Positions 12,001 through 27,000 of a DNA stretch of 64,000 nt are shown here, piece by piece. Within the stretch, counting starts at the first letter, position 1, and the number at the start of each line of letters is the position of its first letter. The position numbers were made by a program, and so were the translations under genes. The DNA is from Onchocerca lupi (Eukaryota > Nematoda > Chromadorea > Rhabditida > Onchocercidae). The notes under the pieces were generated by a model. The model did no database searches. It had not been told where the DNA came from and saw only the letters and a program-made list of their open reading frames with translations. The stretch is taken from positions 1-64,000 of the forward strand of contig JAOVVO010000061.1 of NCBI GenBank assembly GCA_028564675.1, read 5' to 3'.

Positions 12001-15000
12001 TAAAGTATCTGGCGAACCAACACCAACGCTTAAATGGTTCGTATTTCTTGATTCGATCAGATTTAGAAAAACGTAAAACTTTATTAAATTTTAGACATCA
12101 TTTCATCAACTTGCAATTTCTCATCTTAAAATATGGAATTAATACACTATTTGTAACAAAGCCTAAAATTAATTATGCTGAAACAAATATTTTGATGCAA
12201 ATAAAATCAAAAAATCATATTTTAGGTATAAAAATGGCGTCGAAATTACGAAAGATGATCGCATTGCGATGCGTGTTGCCTTAGATGGTACCGCAACGTT
12301 GCGAATCCGAGATAGCAAGAAGGAAGATGCAGGTAGATACAGCGTTTCAGCAATGAATTCGGCAGGTGAATCAAAATCTGAATGCAATGTTCGCGTATTA
12401 GATGCTGATGAGTTACCGTCGGAACCGAAATTTGTCATTCCGCTTAAAAATACTGTCGCAGAAGTTGGAAGCAAAGCTGAATTTAATGTCAAAGTTCATG
12501 GTATACCGAAACCTACACTTCAGTGGTACGTTCTTTGATTTCATAAAATTTTTAAATTGATTAATTAATTTAGATTAGATAATCGAATTGCATTGGATTC
12601 TTCCCATATTTTAATATATCAACAAGATAATAGTTACAGAAAGCGAAAAAAAAAAAAGAAAAAATTCATTATGATTTGACAGTGTCAAAATTTCAGGTTC
12701 GTTGCTAACCAAGACGTGTCGAGTCTGGATGGTATAAAAATTGAAGATTTGGGTGATGGTAATTGGACTATGATAATCGAAAATGTTACCGCGGAATTTC
12801 TTGGTCGTATCAAATGCGTCGCAATTAATGAGAATGGCAAAGCGGAATGCGAATCACAACTTACGGAGACGGAGGGAAAACCTGGAAAAGGAAAGATTGA
12901 AGAAGGTTATCCACCGAAATTCAACGTACCGCTATGGGATCGACAAATATCAGAAGGACAGACTATGACTATTGAATGTCATGTAGATGCGAAACCAACT
13001 GCTGATATCGTTTGGACAAAGGTTAACTTTTAAACTTTCATTCATTAATTTAAGTTTCTTAAGCAAATTTAATTAAAATTAACAAATAAACTGTGTTGAA
13101 CTGAAATTTAGGATGGTGTCACTTTGGCGGAATCAGATCGTATCGAAATTCGCAATACTCCAGATGGAGCATGTCGCGTACGAATTAACAATTTCAGTGA
13201 AATTGATGTTGGTACCTATAAATGCACTGCTACAAATACATTTGGTGTTGCTAATACTAAATCAAATCTTAATATTCAAAGTTAGTAAAATTTTTCAAAT
13301 TTATCAAAAATATTTTTTTTTTATTTTTCAATTATTTTTCGTTTCAATTTCGAATTCATAATTTTAATTTAATTAAAAGCGATAAATTTTGCAGTAAAAG
13401 AAAAAGAAGAAGTAGTAGCGAAAAAAGAATTTCCACCACGTTTCAATCCACCACTTATGGATAAATTTGCGGATATTGATGAAACAGTACGTTTATCGTG
13501 CAAAGTTGATGCATCACCAAAAGCATCGATAACCTGGTATAAAGATGGAGTACCATTACGTAGTAATGGTCATGTTATCATTGAAAATGATGATGATGGC
13601 AATTGTTTGTTAACAATTAATCATAGTACAGAATCAGATGATGGAGCATATCGTTGTGTTGCTACCAATGATATTGGTTTGCTTTTTTTTTTTATCAACT
13701 TCTATTTTCCAATATTTTATTAAAAAATTTAATTTCACAACTTGTAAAAAATAAAATCCTAATACTCTGGAAATTTCCTATTAAGCCAGAAAAAGTCAAA
13801 AATTTAGATGTAGAAAAAAAATTGATTATTTCATACAATATCAGTTTTTGAATTTTGAAAAGAATATGATTGATTCCAGAAAAATATAATATCAATTTTG
13901 ATCATTTTCAGATTTTTTAAAATTTTAAAATCAAAAATTTTGAAAATTAAAATTATTTTGCAGGTAGTTCTAATTCAGCATGTATGGTATCTATTCGTAA
14001 GATAAAAGAAGAAGTTAAAAAAGAAGGTGAAGAACCATTTTTCACCAAAGGTTTGGTTGATAAATGGTTAGAACGTGGCGAAAAGTTAGTGTTACAATGT
14101 ACGGTAATTGGTAATCCGAAACCAGAAATTCGATGGTATGCTGATAAATTTTTTAATTTTCATAAATTTTCTTATCAATTGTAAAAATTTTAAGAGTAAA
14201 ATGTAAAATTTTTATCAAAATATTTAAATTTAAAATTTAAAATTTTCTGATTATAATTTTTGTTTTTTTTTTTTTAATTTCAATTTTTAAGGTATCGTAA
14301 TGGAATTTTATTACGACCAAATAATAAAATTAACATCGAAAATACGCCTGATGGTTTGTGTACATTGATAATCGAAGATTGTGCAATGAGTGATGAAGGA
14401 ATCTATCGTTGTGATGCTGAAAATTCGTTTGGAAAAGCACGAACACAATCAACTATTCATGTTGAAAGTAAATTTTCATCAAGTTTATAAACTTTTTTCT
14501 TCAATAAATCGGAATAGAGCAAATTTTGAAACAATCGACAGAGAGAAAATTTCAATCTTAAAAAATCATTTTTAGAATACTACCTTATCAATTATTCATA
14601 TTGAAAGCAAAAAAGTTTAAAATTAAGTTTTATAAATTTTTATCCAATTATCTATCTCAATTGAACAGACTACAAAATTATCAAATTTCATAGAGAGGAA
14701 ATTCAATTCTTAAAAATCTTTTTAAATTATTATTAGGTCTATCAACAATCCGTATTGAGTGTAAATTTATATCAAATTTACAAATTTTACTTCAATACAT
14801 TTAAATAAAGTAGATTTTGAAATTATCAAATTTTACAGAGAGAATATTCAAATATTAAAAATTTTTTCAAAAGATTGATTTTGTTGATCAATTTGTTCGA
14901 ATTTCTTGCAGAACCGATCGAAAAGAAAGAAAAAGCTGCCGAAGGTGAAGCACCACGATTCATCATTCCTCTTCAAGATATCACTGTTTATGCTGGTTCC

Positions 15001-18000
15001 ACAATTGATTTAGAATGTAAAGTAACTGGCGAACCAATGCCAACAGTTAAATGGTAAATTTTAATCGGAATTTATACATAGGCAATCATTGTATCGCGAT
15101 ATCGCGGTCGTCATCTTTTCACATCCATTGCTAAGTAAATGAGTTAAAGGTTAAAGTTCACACATTCAGTAATTCCTGAATTCAGGATTCTTAAAATATT
15201 GCAAACATAAAAATCAAGAAAATAATTTTTTTGACTTTCAAGGTCCAAAGATGGTATGGTAATTCGTGATGATTCACGTTATCAATGGGAAATAGATGCT
15301 ACAGCTGGTATCTATCGATTGAAGGTTTGCATTAATTACAATTAATCCTAATGTTTAATGAATTTAAATCATTCAGCTAAATAGTTGATAGTATTAGTTT
15401 CTTAATTAATGATTCATATGATTTTCGAATTATAATAATCGATTAAAGTTTTTATTTCTACCAATTTTCGATTTTACTAATCGCTTTCCTGGTAATAAAA
15501 GCATAAATTCATCATTTCTTGAAAAAATTGTGCAAAAGAAGCTGAAAAATTTTCTTTATCTGATAATTAGCTTAAAAAAATTAAAATTAAAATTCAAAAA
15601 TTAATGTTCAGATTATCGATGCAAATATGTACGATGAAGGTGCATATCGATGTGTTGCAACTAATGCTGCTGGTTCAGCTACAACAAAATCATTCGTCAG
15701 GATAGATGGTAAATAATTATTTTTAAAATATTTCAATTTTAATTCCTTTAACCGAAACGATAATCCTGAAATATTGGATCATCTCTTTTAATTTGTAAAA
15801 CAAAATGGAAATTCGAATTTCTAATTAATTAATTGAACATTTTTTCAATTATAATTTTTTTTTTTCAGATGGAAGTTTCATTAAAGCGCCATCTTCCAAT
15901 GAACCACCTCGTTTCAGTATTGCTATGGGTGATGCACGTGCTGTTGAAGGTATTAAATTAATTTAGTAAATTAATAAAAAAGTTTGATCAAATGGAAAAT
16001 TAGCTGAAGAAATAAAAAATGATATTATGTTTACAATGGAAGATTAGATCATTTTTCAATTATATTTGAAAATTCGATTATAAATTAAAGAAAGATTAGT
16101 GGAAGTGAATTTAATAAAAAAGTCTTACTTATATATGCTGTCGAAGGTATGATTTTTTGATTTAATTTAGGCAATAATTAATTTCAAATTAAATTTTAGG
16201 ATAAGATATCATAATATGCTGGTTTTTTTTTTCTCTTTTTTTTGTGATTTCACATAAAACTTTTCAGGTCAACCATTGAAATTCGAATGTAAAATCGAAG
16301 GAGCCCCTCTAACTGATCTTATTTGGTACAAAGATGGTGAACGAATCGTTCCCAATGATAGAATTAAAATTGAATCTGATTCAGATGGACGAGCACGTCT
16401 TGTTATCAATCCATGTAATGCAAATGATGAAGGTATACTTTTGAAAATAAATTAGAAATTTTAAAAATAATTTCAAATACACTACTGATAAGCTGGAATA
16501 GGTTTAACATTTGAAATAAACTTTTTGAGATTAAGTTATATTTTAGTTTAATTTCAGGTTTATATCGAGTAATTGCTACTAATCCGTTTGGTTCAACACA
16601 TGATAAAGGTACTGCAACGGTAAAGAAATTGCCAGGCGGTGCGATTGATGGTTTGATGGATGGGTAAAAAAAATTTTTTTGAATATTTAAGAAAAATAAA
16701 AAGAAAGAAAAGCTAAATTAATTACTAATAACATGGGGTTTTTTCGTAAAATTAGAATACTGACGGTATTTTAGTTTTACGGAAACGGTAGTTCAAGGAA
16801 ACGAGAAATTAAGTTTAAGCTGTCAGAAATCTAATTTAGCCTAACCTAAATTGTCAATAATGACATGTGACAATTTAATTTTAATTAATTAACATGTTTC
16901 AACATTTTTTTTAACAATTTGAAACTTTCATTGATATGTTTCTGTTGCAATTCTATCTAATTCATTTGTTCTCTAAGATTGAATTTGGATTAATTACTTA
17001 ATTATTTTTCATTTTTTTTCTTTTTTTTTTTTTTCAGCGAGAAATTCGATTCATATCGTGCTCCACGTGTTATTGTACCACTTGAATGTGTCAAAGTTAT
17101 GGAAGGTAACGGTTTTACATTACAATGCAAATTTAGCGGTGATCCACGTCCGAAAATCAAATGGTTTAAAGATGGTGAACGTGTTTACTCGTATAATCGT
17201 TGTATATTGGTAAGTATTAATTTAAAAAAAATCTTTTTTTGGTTTTTTTCAAATTTTTTTTTTTTTTAAATTTCAAATTAATTATCGTGCCATTAATCCA
17301 TTCGATGGTTTAATTATCTTATTTTATTCTTTTCGATACATGTTGGTTTGATTGTATAATCATTGTTGATAAGTTCTGATAAAAAAAAAAAAAAGTTTTT
17401 TTCTAGGATATTGGAAAATTTCAAATTAAATAACATTGCCATCAATCAACCTTTTTAAATGATTAAATTATTTTATTTTATTTCTTTCGATATAAGTTTG
17501 AACTGATAAATGATTTGTTGATTGATAATTGATTTCTTAACTGACAAATGATTTGTTATTATTTGTTTGAACTGATAAATGAGTTATTCGAACTGATATG
17601 ATTAAATGATTAATTTTTATAGACTGAAAAGGATGATGGTACCTGTGAATTAACTGTTCCGAATGCTAATCGATTTGATGCCGGTTGTTATCGATGTGTT
17701 GCAGAGAATATTTATGGTTCTGATAGAACTACATGTGAAGTCGTTGTACAATGTTAGTAATTAGATTTTAAATTCAAATTAAATCAACAATTACAGTTAT
17801 TACTTTCTGATACTTCAAAAAAAATGTCGAACAATCAATCGAAACTAAATTTTTATTTAAATGATAATTTATCATCAGTACTAAGATTTTTATGATAAAA
17901 ATTTTTACTGATTAAAAATTAATCAACTTTTTCTCTTCATTCTCTCTTTTAAAAAATGGAATTGTTGCAGTAAAAGAGAAGAAACCACAACGTAATTTCG

Positions 18001-21000
18001 AAGATGAAATCCGTGAAGGTAATGCGCCAGGTTTCTCTGTACCGCTTGCTATGAAACGAGCTAAAGCCGGTGATACTGTTATCCTGGAATGTGTCCCATA
18101 CGGAAAACCTTTTCCGGAAATTAAATGGCTCAAAGATGGTATTGAAATTGAACCGAATGATAAAATTAAGGTAACATTAATTTCTTTTATTTATTTGTTT
18201 AAAAATTAACTCATTTGATAAAATTAAGAAAATATTAACTTCTCTTGTTTATTTATTAAAAATTAATTTATATTAAAATAAAAAATTTGAATGAATTATT
18301 TGAATTTTTTTTTCTCATAGAAACAATGCAAAAACGTTCAAGAAATTTCAGATTGAAAGTTTGGATGATAAAACGCAACGTATCATTTTGAAAAATGTTG
18401 ATTTCTTTGCGGAAGGTTTTTATCGTTGTGTAGCAACTAATGAATACGGTACTGCTTCAACAAAAGGAGAAGTTACTCTTGAAGGTAATTTTGTGAATTT
18501 TTATCAAATATTCTTGATAAAATAATGATTTCGGAATTATACAAGAAATTAAATAACTAACAATTTTGCTATTAATAAGGAATGAAATACAAAACAATTT
18601 ATATAATCCTATCATTAATATGTTAAACAATTAATGTGAATAATATCATTTAATTATTAGATTCAGAAGTCTAAAATCAACCATTTATTGACTGATAAAT
18701 CTAAAATATATAAGACATTGGCTGATAAATTTTAAATTTAAAATATTAGCTGATAAAGTTTAGTATGACCTAAAATGCACGACATTGGCTAATAAATCTT
18801 AATTCCAACAAATTAGCTAATAAATCATGAATGTAAAATATTTTAAAAATGAAAAAAACTTTTGAAATATATCAAATTGCTTTGAGATTACATCTTTAGC
18901 AATTATTTATATTCCCAAAAAATTGTTTTAGACATTTTTCATATAAGATTGTTTATTCTACAAACATTTTCTTTTTTTTTTTTTGCTATAAAAAATTTTA
19001 AATGTTATAATCATTACTGGAAATTCCACGTTTTCTTCTTCAAGAAATATTCGATCATTAATTCGAAATACTATTCATTTCAGGTGATCGAACATTGCTA
19101 TCAAGAAAAACGGAAGCACCTATTAGTGAGGAACCGGTAGAAAGTAAGCCACGTATTCGACGTGGTTTATATAACATGAGTGTACATCAGGTAAAAGCTA
19201 AATTAATCTTCTCATAATTTTATTTTTCTTTTTTTTATATTCTAATTTTACATTTGCTGAAATTTCATTTATTACTTCATTGAAATTATATAATTTAGTA
19301 AATTTGGCAATAATTCAATTTCAGGGTAATACTATTGAAATGCAAGTATGTACATCAGGTTGGCCAACTCCAAGCGTAAAATGGTTTAAAAATGGTCAAG
19401 AACTAAAATCTAGTGGACCAAATGGTCCAGTTGTGGTATGGACCGATGATCGTGGCATTCATCATTGTGTAATTCTTAATGCTTCACCGGATGATGAAGC
19501 GGAATATGCCTTAGAAGCTACAAATAAACTTGGCACAGCACGAACCGAAGGTGCTATCACAATTATTAGACCAAGAGAAGTACCAGGCTATGAGGATGAT
19601 CGAGATAAGTAAGCAATAGTTTTTTTTTTCTTAGTATTGATCAATCGTTTATAGTTCATGAAAACAACGTTTGATCAGTTCCAGTTATCACTTCACATCA
19701 ATTTAGATGGTAAAGTTGATAACTTATCACTGATTTTGTCGAGTAATGATTTTTTTTTTTTTTTTTTTTGCAGAGGTGGTTTACCGTATCCTCCAGGATT
19801 TATTCGTCAACTCAAAAATAAGCATGTCTTCTCACATATGCCAACAATATTTGATTGTCTTGTAATTGGTTATCCACCACCCGAGGTGTGTTATTTGTGA
19901 TTTTTTTTCGAAATTTTTGCTAGAATTAATTTGGTAGAAATTCTATTTTTAGGTTATTTCAACCGATCAGAAAATCAAAAATCATAATTTGAAATATAAA
20001 TTAAAACATAGTCAAGATTCTAATTGAATCTGAAATTAAAATTTAATGATGAAAATTAAGCTTAATTACCTTATTTGTGGCAAGTTTAGTACTTACTATT
20101 TCAGGTCGAATGGTTCCACAATGGCAGAAGGATAATCCCTAATGATCGGATACGTATTCAATCATGTGCCGGTGGATCACATGCTCTCATTATCATGGAT
20201 ACACTTCCGGAAGATGCGGGAGAATATGTAGCAATTGCGAGGAATTCTCAAGGACAAGCATCAAGTAGTGCGGTATTAGATGTAACTGGTAAGCAATTCG
20301 AATTAAATTTTGATAAATTTAATTTTTAATGTAAATAGAAATTTCTAGAAGATTTGATTTTTTTTTTTCAGTTTTTTAAATCTAAATTTTTGAAATGAAT
20401 TTTTCATATTTTTATAATTTTTTTAACAAAAACTTTTATCTTTTTAAAAAATTTTTTGCTACTTCCTGCAGTACCGCATTTGGATTCTATCAAATTCGAT
20501 GGTTCAATAGATGTTACACCTTATTTAACAGAAGAATATGGTTTCAAAAAAATTCCATATCATAGTAAGTCTTCTAACTTTGTTTTTTTTTTCTTTTGTT
20601 TTGAAATTCAATTAAAATTTCGTACTTGTATTCAAAAAAAAAGTCACTTTTTTTAATCAATTGATTATTTATTATAATGAAAACTTAGATATTCCAACGC
20701 CACCGGATCGTGGTCCATTCATCAAAGAAGTTACTGGACACTATTTGACACTTTCATGGATTCCAACTAAGAGAGCTCCACCACGATATCCTCAAGTAAC
20801 TTATGTCATCGAAATACGCGAATTACCTGAAAAAGATTGGATTCTGGTAAGTTTTTCTCAATTCTCAGGAATCCAATAATTTTTGATTAATGAATCTTGA
20901 AAAATTGAAATTTGATAAGAATAAAGAATTATCATATTTAGTAAAACGATAAATGTAACAACTGTTGTGATTTTCATTCTTTGCCTTTAAATCAAATTTA

Positions 21001-24000
21001 AAAATTTGCTTTTTATTGCAAATATTTTCAGCTTGATTATAACATTCCGGAACCGGTATGCAAAGTTCGAAATTTGGAACTTGGAAAAAGTTATCAATTT
21101 CGAGTACGTGCAGAAAATATTTATGGGATCAGTGATCCATCACCTGCTTCACCACCATCTAGGCTAATGGCACCTCCGCAACCGGTACTTGATAAAAATA
21201 AACGAATTATTCCGCTACTTGATCCGTATGCGGAACGAGCTCTTGATCAAGCGTACGTTGAACAATATGGTACTGCTAGTTAATTTTTGAATATTTTTTC
21301 TAACTTTTCTTGAATTTAGTACAAAATAGAGGTAACAGAAATCGAAAGAAGTAAAAGTATAATTGGATACATAATCAAATAAATGATCAAGTAATATCAA
21401 AATGATAGATATAATTCAATGTTTGATCGAGAATTTTCAGCATGTGCACCATGGTTTGCTCCTGGTGTTGAAGAAAAACGATTTTGCGGCGAAAATGATA
21501 TGTTATCAATAACACTTCATGTATCCGGTTCTCCTGATCCAGATATTGTTTGGAAATTCCGTGGTATGAATCTTGATACAGGACCTACATCCAAGTAAAA
21601 TATTATTTTTTATTCTTTTAATCATTGTTTATTTCTTAGGAATTTATTTAATTAAATTATTAATAACTGATTTTTTTCGTTTGCTTATTTTTTTCTTATG
21701 CTAATTTGTTTACTTATCTTTCCTTCTTGTTTACTTATTTACCTTTGCATTATAGAATTCGTGTATTAACCAATGCTGGCACAGAAACAACACTTGTGAT
21801 AAGCGGATTTAGTAGGGAAAATGTTGGACAATATCAGTGTATTGCAACTAATCAATATGGTGAAGCCCAGCAAAATATTCAAGTTGATCTCGGTTGTACG
21901 TTTTTTTTTTTTTTTTTTTTTGAAATTTTTTAATTTTCTGGAATATTTTAGATTATGCAATATCAACAAAATGATACTGTTTCTGATAATTCCAAACTTC
22001 CTGAATGAATAATTCAGGCAATTTAATTTTTTATTTCATAATTATTAAATGAAAATGAATTTTTAAAATTTTCATAAAACTAGGGTTATGATTTGCAGCA
22101 CGACCAAAGTTTACGCAGCCTTTAATTAATAAATTAGTACCGAATGGTAAACCGCTCAGGTTGGATGTACGTGTTGAAGGAAGTCCTACGCCGGAACTTA
22201 AATGGATGAAGGCATGTTTATATTTTTTTTTTTTTTTGATTCTAATTAAAATTAGAATTTTCATAAAAATTTATGTAAATTCTGCAATATTCTTATTTTA
22301 TTTTCGCAATTAAGATAGTTTTAAATATTTAATAATAATTGGTAAATAAATTCTATTGCTCTTTTTTTTTTTTTTTTTTTTTTTGCAAACTTCATTCAAG
22401 CAACTATTCTAGTAGCTAAGATAATGTTGGCATTAATTGCTATTATCTTGATCAGTTGAAATCATATTAATATGACATCTTAATCTATCGTTGGATTAGA
22501 AATTTTTACAATTTTAAATTATTATGAATTACCAAGTTTACAAGTTATCGTTTTTTTCAGGATTGGAGACCAATTCTAGAATCATCTCATGTTAGTTTTG
22601 TACGTGAAGGATCATTATGTTCATTGATTATCAATGATCCATTTTGGTGTGATTGCGGAATTTATTCCGTGACAGCCGTAAATGACGCTGGTACAACAAC
22701 AACTTCATGTTCAGTAACTATTGAAGGTTGAAATATTATATTATTACTATTATTATCACAATAACTATTATACTATGATAAGTTTTTAAATTTTTGGAAA
22801 TAATTCATTTCATTGAAATTGAATTGAAAATGCAAAATTTGCAGAATGAAATTAAATTTCTGCAAATTTTGCTGCAAGATTAGTTAGTAATATGAGAAAG
22901 AATAAGGCTTGGTCAAATTTTAAAGGAAAAAAATACAAGATATTTTACTGAAATATAAAGACTTAAAATAGATTTAGAATATTTGGATAGATTTCGAAGA
23001 TTTAGAATGTTATATTTTTAGGATTAACAAAACTATTAGCAATAAGACAAGTACACATAAAAATGCGTATTGATTGCTTCTTGATCATCGATTGTTCTTT
23101 CATCGAAAATATTGATGCTTTTAGAAAATTTTGAAAATTTTTAAAGTTTAATACTTTAGCTTTTGAAGCATATTTTTGATTCGAAAATTAGAATAAAGGA
23201 TATTAGCAATTAATTAATTATAATCCAACAATAAAGTGTAAGAATAAAGGATATTAGTAAAAATTTAATACTATTTGTAAATTTGGCAAAGCTTCGATAT
23301 ACATTTAGGATTTACGATATTAATGTTAATATTTAATTTACAACAGCCTTGCCGATTCTTCTCCAATGATTTGCTCATAATTGCAAATACTTGCAGAGTT
23401 CAATTTCAATCTTTTAATTTAGTGATAAAAAATTATTTCATTAAATTATTTGTTGATTTTATAATGCGTCAACATAGTATACCAAAAAAAAAAAAAAAAA
23501 AATTACACATTTTAGTGTTTTATTTTATCATTTTGATGCTTTCATAATTGCTTTTAAAATTTAACTCTCAATTTTTTTTTTCAAGTTTTTAATTTCAGCC
23601 GATGGAGACTTCAGCATGATGCATGAAATTCGAAAGAAAAAAGCCCGTGTAGCGCTGGAAGATCGTAAAGTTCGAGAAATTTATGAAATCGATGAAAATG
23701 ATGAAAAGTACGAGTATACTGCTTCAAATTGAAGCGCACTCTCTCTTTCTCTTCTTTTTTTTTTTTTTTTTTTTCATTTATATTCAATAAATTCAGATGT
23801 TTGGCTTCAGAATCTCCTAACGACAAATGACAAAGGAAGATTTCTAGATTTCTCTGAAATGAAGCAATTTTTTTTCATTTCACGTGTGTTAACAGTTTTT
23901 TTTTAGCGTTTCTTCGGACAGTGAAACGAAATATTCATTTTATATTATTGTACTATTTTGCGAAAGTTTTTTTTTTTTATTGTTTAAATTGTTAACTTAT

Positions 24001-27000
24001 CATATATATTCTGGCTAAATTGCATTAGTCACAAAATTAATGTAATTAATTTTTTTTTTTTTTTTTGTTTTCTCACCTTTCATTTCTGTGATAACGATTA
24101 TATCATTAATTGATTGGTTACTTAAGCACTGATTTTAAGGAGGATGCATATAGATAGCAATGTTTGGCGTTTTTCAACAAAATTTGCATTAATATTTAGA
24201 AAAATAGAAAATTGCACTTTATATAAATTTTTGGTTAATTGCAAAAAATTTCAGAAATTTGAAAATTTTGAAAAAGAAAAAAAATTCCTTTTTTTCTTGT
24301 TGAAATTACGTCATCATTCTTTTACATATTCCTTTGCGATGTATTTCGAAAAATGCTGCCAATAAATTTAAAAAAAAAAAAAAAAAAACTTTTCATTTCT
24401 GCAATATTTTACTTTTTTTTTTTTTTTTTTTTGACAAAATGAAAGAGTGTTATCAAATGATTTGCAACGGGTGTTTGTTTATAGCTTTCTGCTTTCTTTC
24501 GTTCCGTTTCTTTTTTTCCGGTTGCTGAGTTTCAGCCATATCAAGTTTTTTTTCTAGCTAGAATTCTAGATTTGATGTGAAAACTTTTCGATGGTGATAT
24601 TTCAGCGTTGTTCTTTGGCTATCAAGAATGAAATTTTGCTTGGAAATTTAGATTTTTTCTGCTTTTTCTTTTTTCTTTTTAGAAAAATAACCCAAATTTT
24701 GTGCACGGAATTGTTAACTTTTCCTTTCTTACCGAAAAGAATTTAGAGAAAAAATAGCAACACAAAAAATTTTTAAAACTTAACTAAATTTGAGTAATTT
24801 TCTAATCGATGTAATTAAAATCAAATCCTTTTCGATTGAAATAATTAAAATCAAAAAATTGGAATTTTTGAAAAATGACTATAGGTTTTTTGTGTTGCAT
24901 CAAATACAGAAAGCTATACAAGACCTCAGCATACGAAAGCACTCTCTCTCTTGTCAATAAAGTGAAATACTGCAAGGAAATGAAAATCTTTATTATGAAA
25001 AATTTTTAAATAATATGCTTAACTAGAATTTAAATATGGGCAAAGCATTTTTTCGAAATTCTGAAATTCAGATAAACTACTTTTTTGGAATTCTGCAATT
25101 CGATATAATTTTAAGATTTCGAAATTTGAATTCAACTTCAAAAAAAAAAAAATCACTTTATTTGTAAAATTTTTTCATGACGAAAGAGAGAATGAGAGAG
25201 AGAGAGCTGCAGCAAATTTTTTAGTTAAAAAATTTCAAGTTCTAATATTTGGTTGGTATTATATCAAAAGTAATACTAATGAAATATTAAAAACGCTAAA
25301 TTTCTACGAATTTAATTTTTACGGGGATTAGGACAAAATGAGGTCTTGTTTATTGTTTTTCTGTATTTGCAGATTTGCAGCTGCTGGAGCACCATTCCAT
25401 ATTACGGAACGTACTACCGGTAAACATTTTCTGGCCCAATTACGTGCACTTGATGATAATTTAATTCGTAACATTGAAATGCAAAATAATCTGGATCATC
25501 CAAATATCATACAACTTCATCAAGCAATCATGGATCAAGGCATTGCCGTTCTCGTCTATGAAAAGTAACATTTTAAATGGCTAACAAAGAAAAATTAACA
25601 ATGAAAAAATCTTTATATAATCATAAATTTAATATCAAAAATCTAATGCATAAATAATGCAATAATTGATTAATTGGCTAACTTCGTTTTAACTCATTTA
25701 TTTACCTTTTTTTTTTATCTTTTTTTTCTTTTTTTTTTTGTAAAAAATTTCATTTCTAATTTATAATTTACGAAAGCTTTTATGCTTAGGACAAAATTAA
25801 GGATGAAATTTCATTAACTTTTATAATTTTACTTACTCACAATTCTCTCCTATCATTAAGTTAATTGAATCCGATTTCATTTTGTTGAAAATCAACAAAA
25901 TCCATATCATAAATTGCATTTTATCGTAAATTTCTGCAATTTGTTCTTCGATTTGCTCCATTTATTACCTGCTTAAGTGGCTTAATTAAAGCAGAATTCA
26001 GGGATGAATTCTGAAACTCTGAAAAGTTATTGTGAATTCAAAATTATTAAAAGTGTTGAATTCAGTATGATAGTTACAGATTTAAAACAAAGAATAGCAT
26101 CAATGAAGAAAATGGATTATTTTTTCTCAAATAATGAGATGACAGAATGATTGAAGAGCAGATAATTCAGAATTGAAATGAGAAAAAATATTTCATTTTT
26201 ATTTTTAGTTTGTTGAAAAAAATTGAAGTACCCAGAAAGAAGGAACTTTATGTCAGAAAAAAAGATTTAAAAAACACAGAAAAGATAGATTAAACAAAAT
26301 TTAACAAAATGCTTCACAATCATCCCAATATGCAACCTCTTTTGATGAATAAACAGAGCCAGAAAGACAAATATTTTATGAAAGATTTTTAAAAATCGTT
26401 CATTTCTTCTTCTGAAAGAAATTTAACTTGACAATACTAATTATCGACTTGTTTGAATTCTAGATTTGAACCCTGCAGTATGAAATCCTTTAAATTTTGA
26501 AAGAAATGCATTTTTCTACAATAATAAATATTTATGAGCAAACAAAATTTTTCAGTACTCCTAATTTTTCAGTACACCAACTTTTTATTCATGTTCACAT
26601 ATTTTCTATTCACATAGTTTTTGAATAATCAATGAATTTAACTAAACGTGACAGAAGACAACTTCACACGTAATTTATATGCACCTGAGATTTCCTTCTT
26701 TACAACAAAAAAAAAAGAATTCACAAATTCCTACCCGTTTTTGAGTAATCAGTAAATCCAAGTTAGCATGACGAAGGATAACTGCACATTTGATTTGTGT
26801 GCACCTAAAAATGATCATTAATTCGATCACGTATGAATCAAGAAAATGGCTTTGCCGAAAGACGCATTTTTATGAAAACAATGAATCTTACTGTACAATA
26901 CGAACCAAAATTAATAAAAATTTATACAGTAAAAAATTAGTTGATATCATATTGCTAATTATGCGAAATAATTTATACAATTGGTAAGAATTTGAATTCT

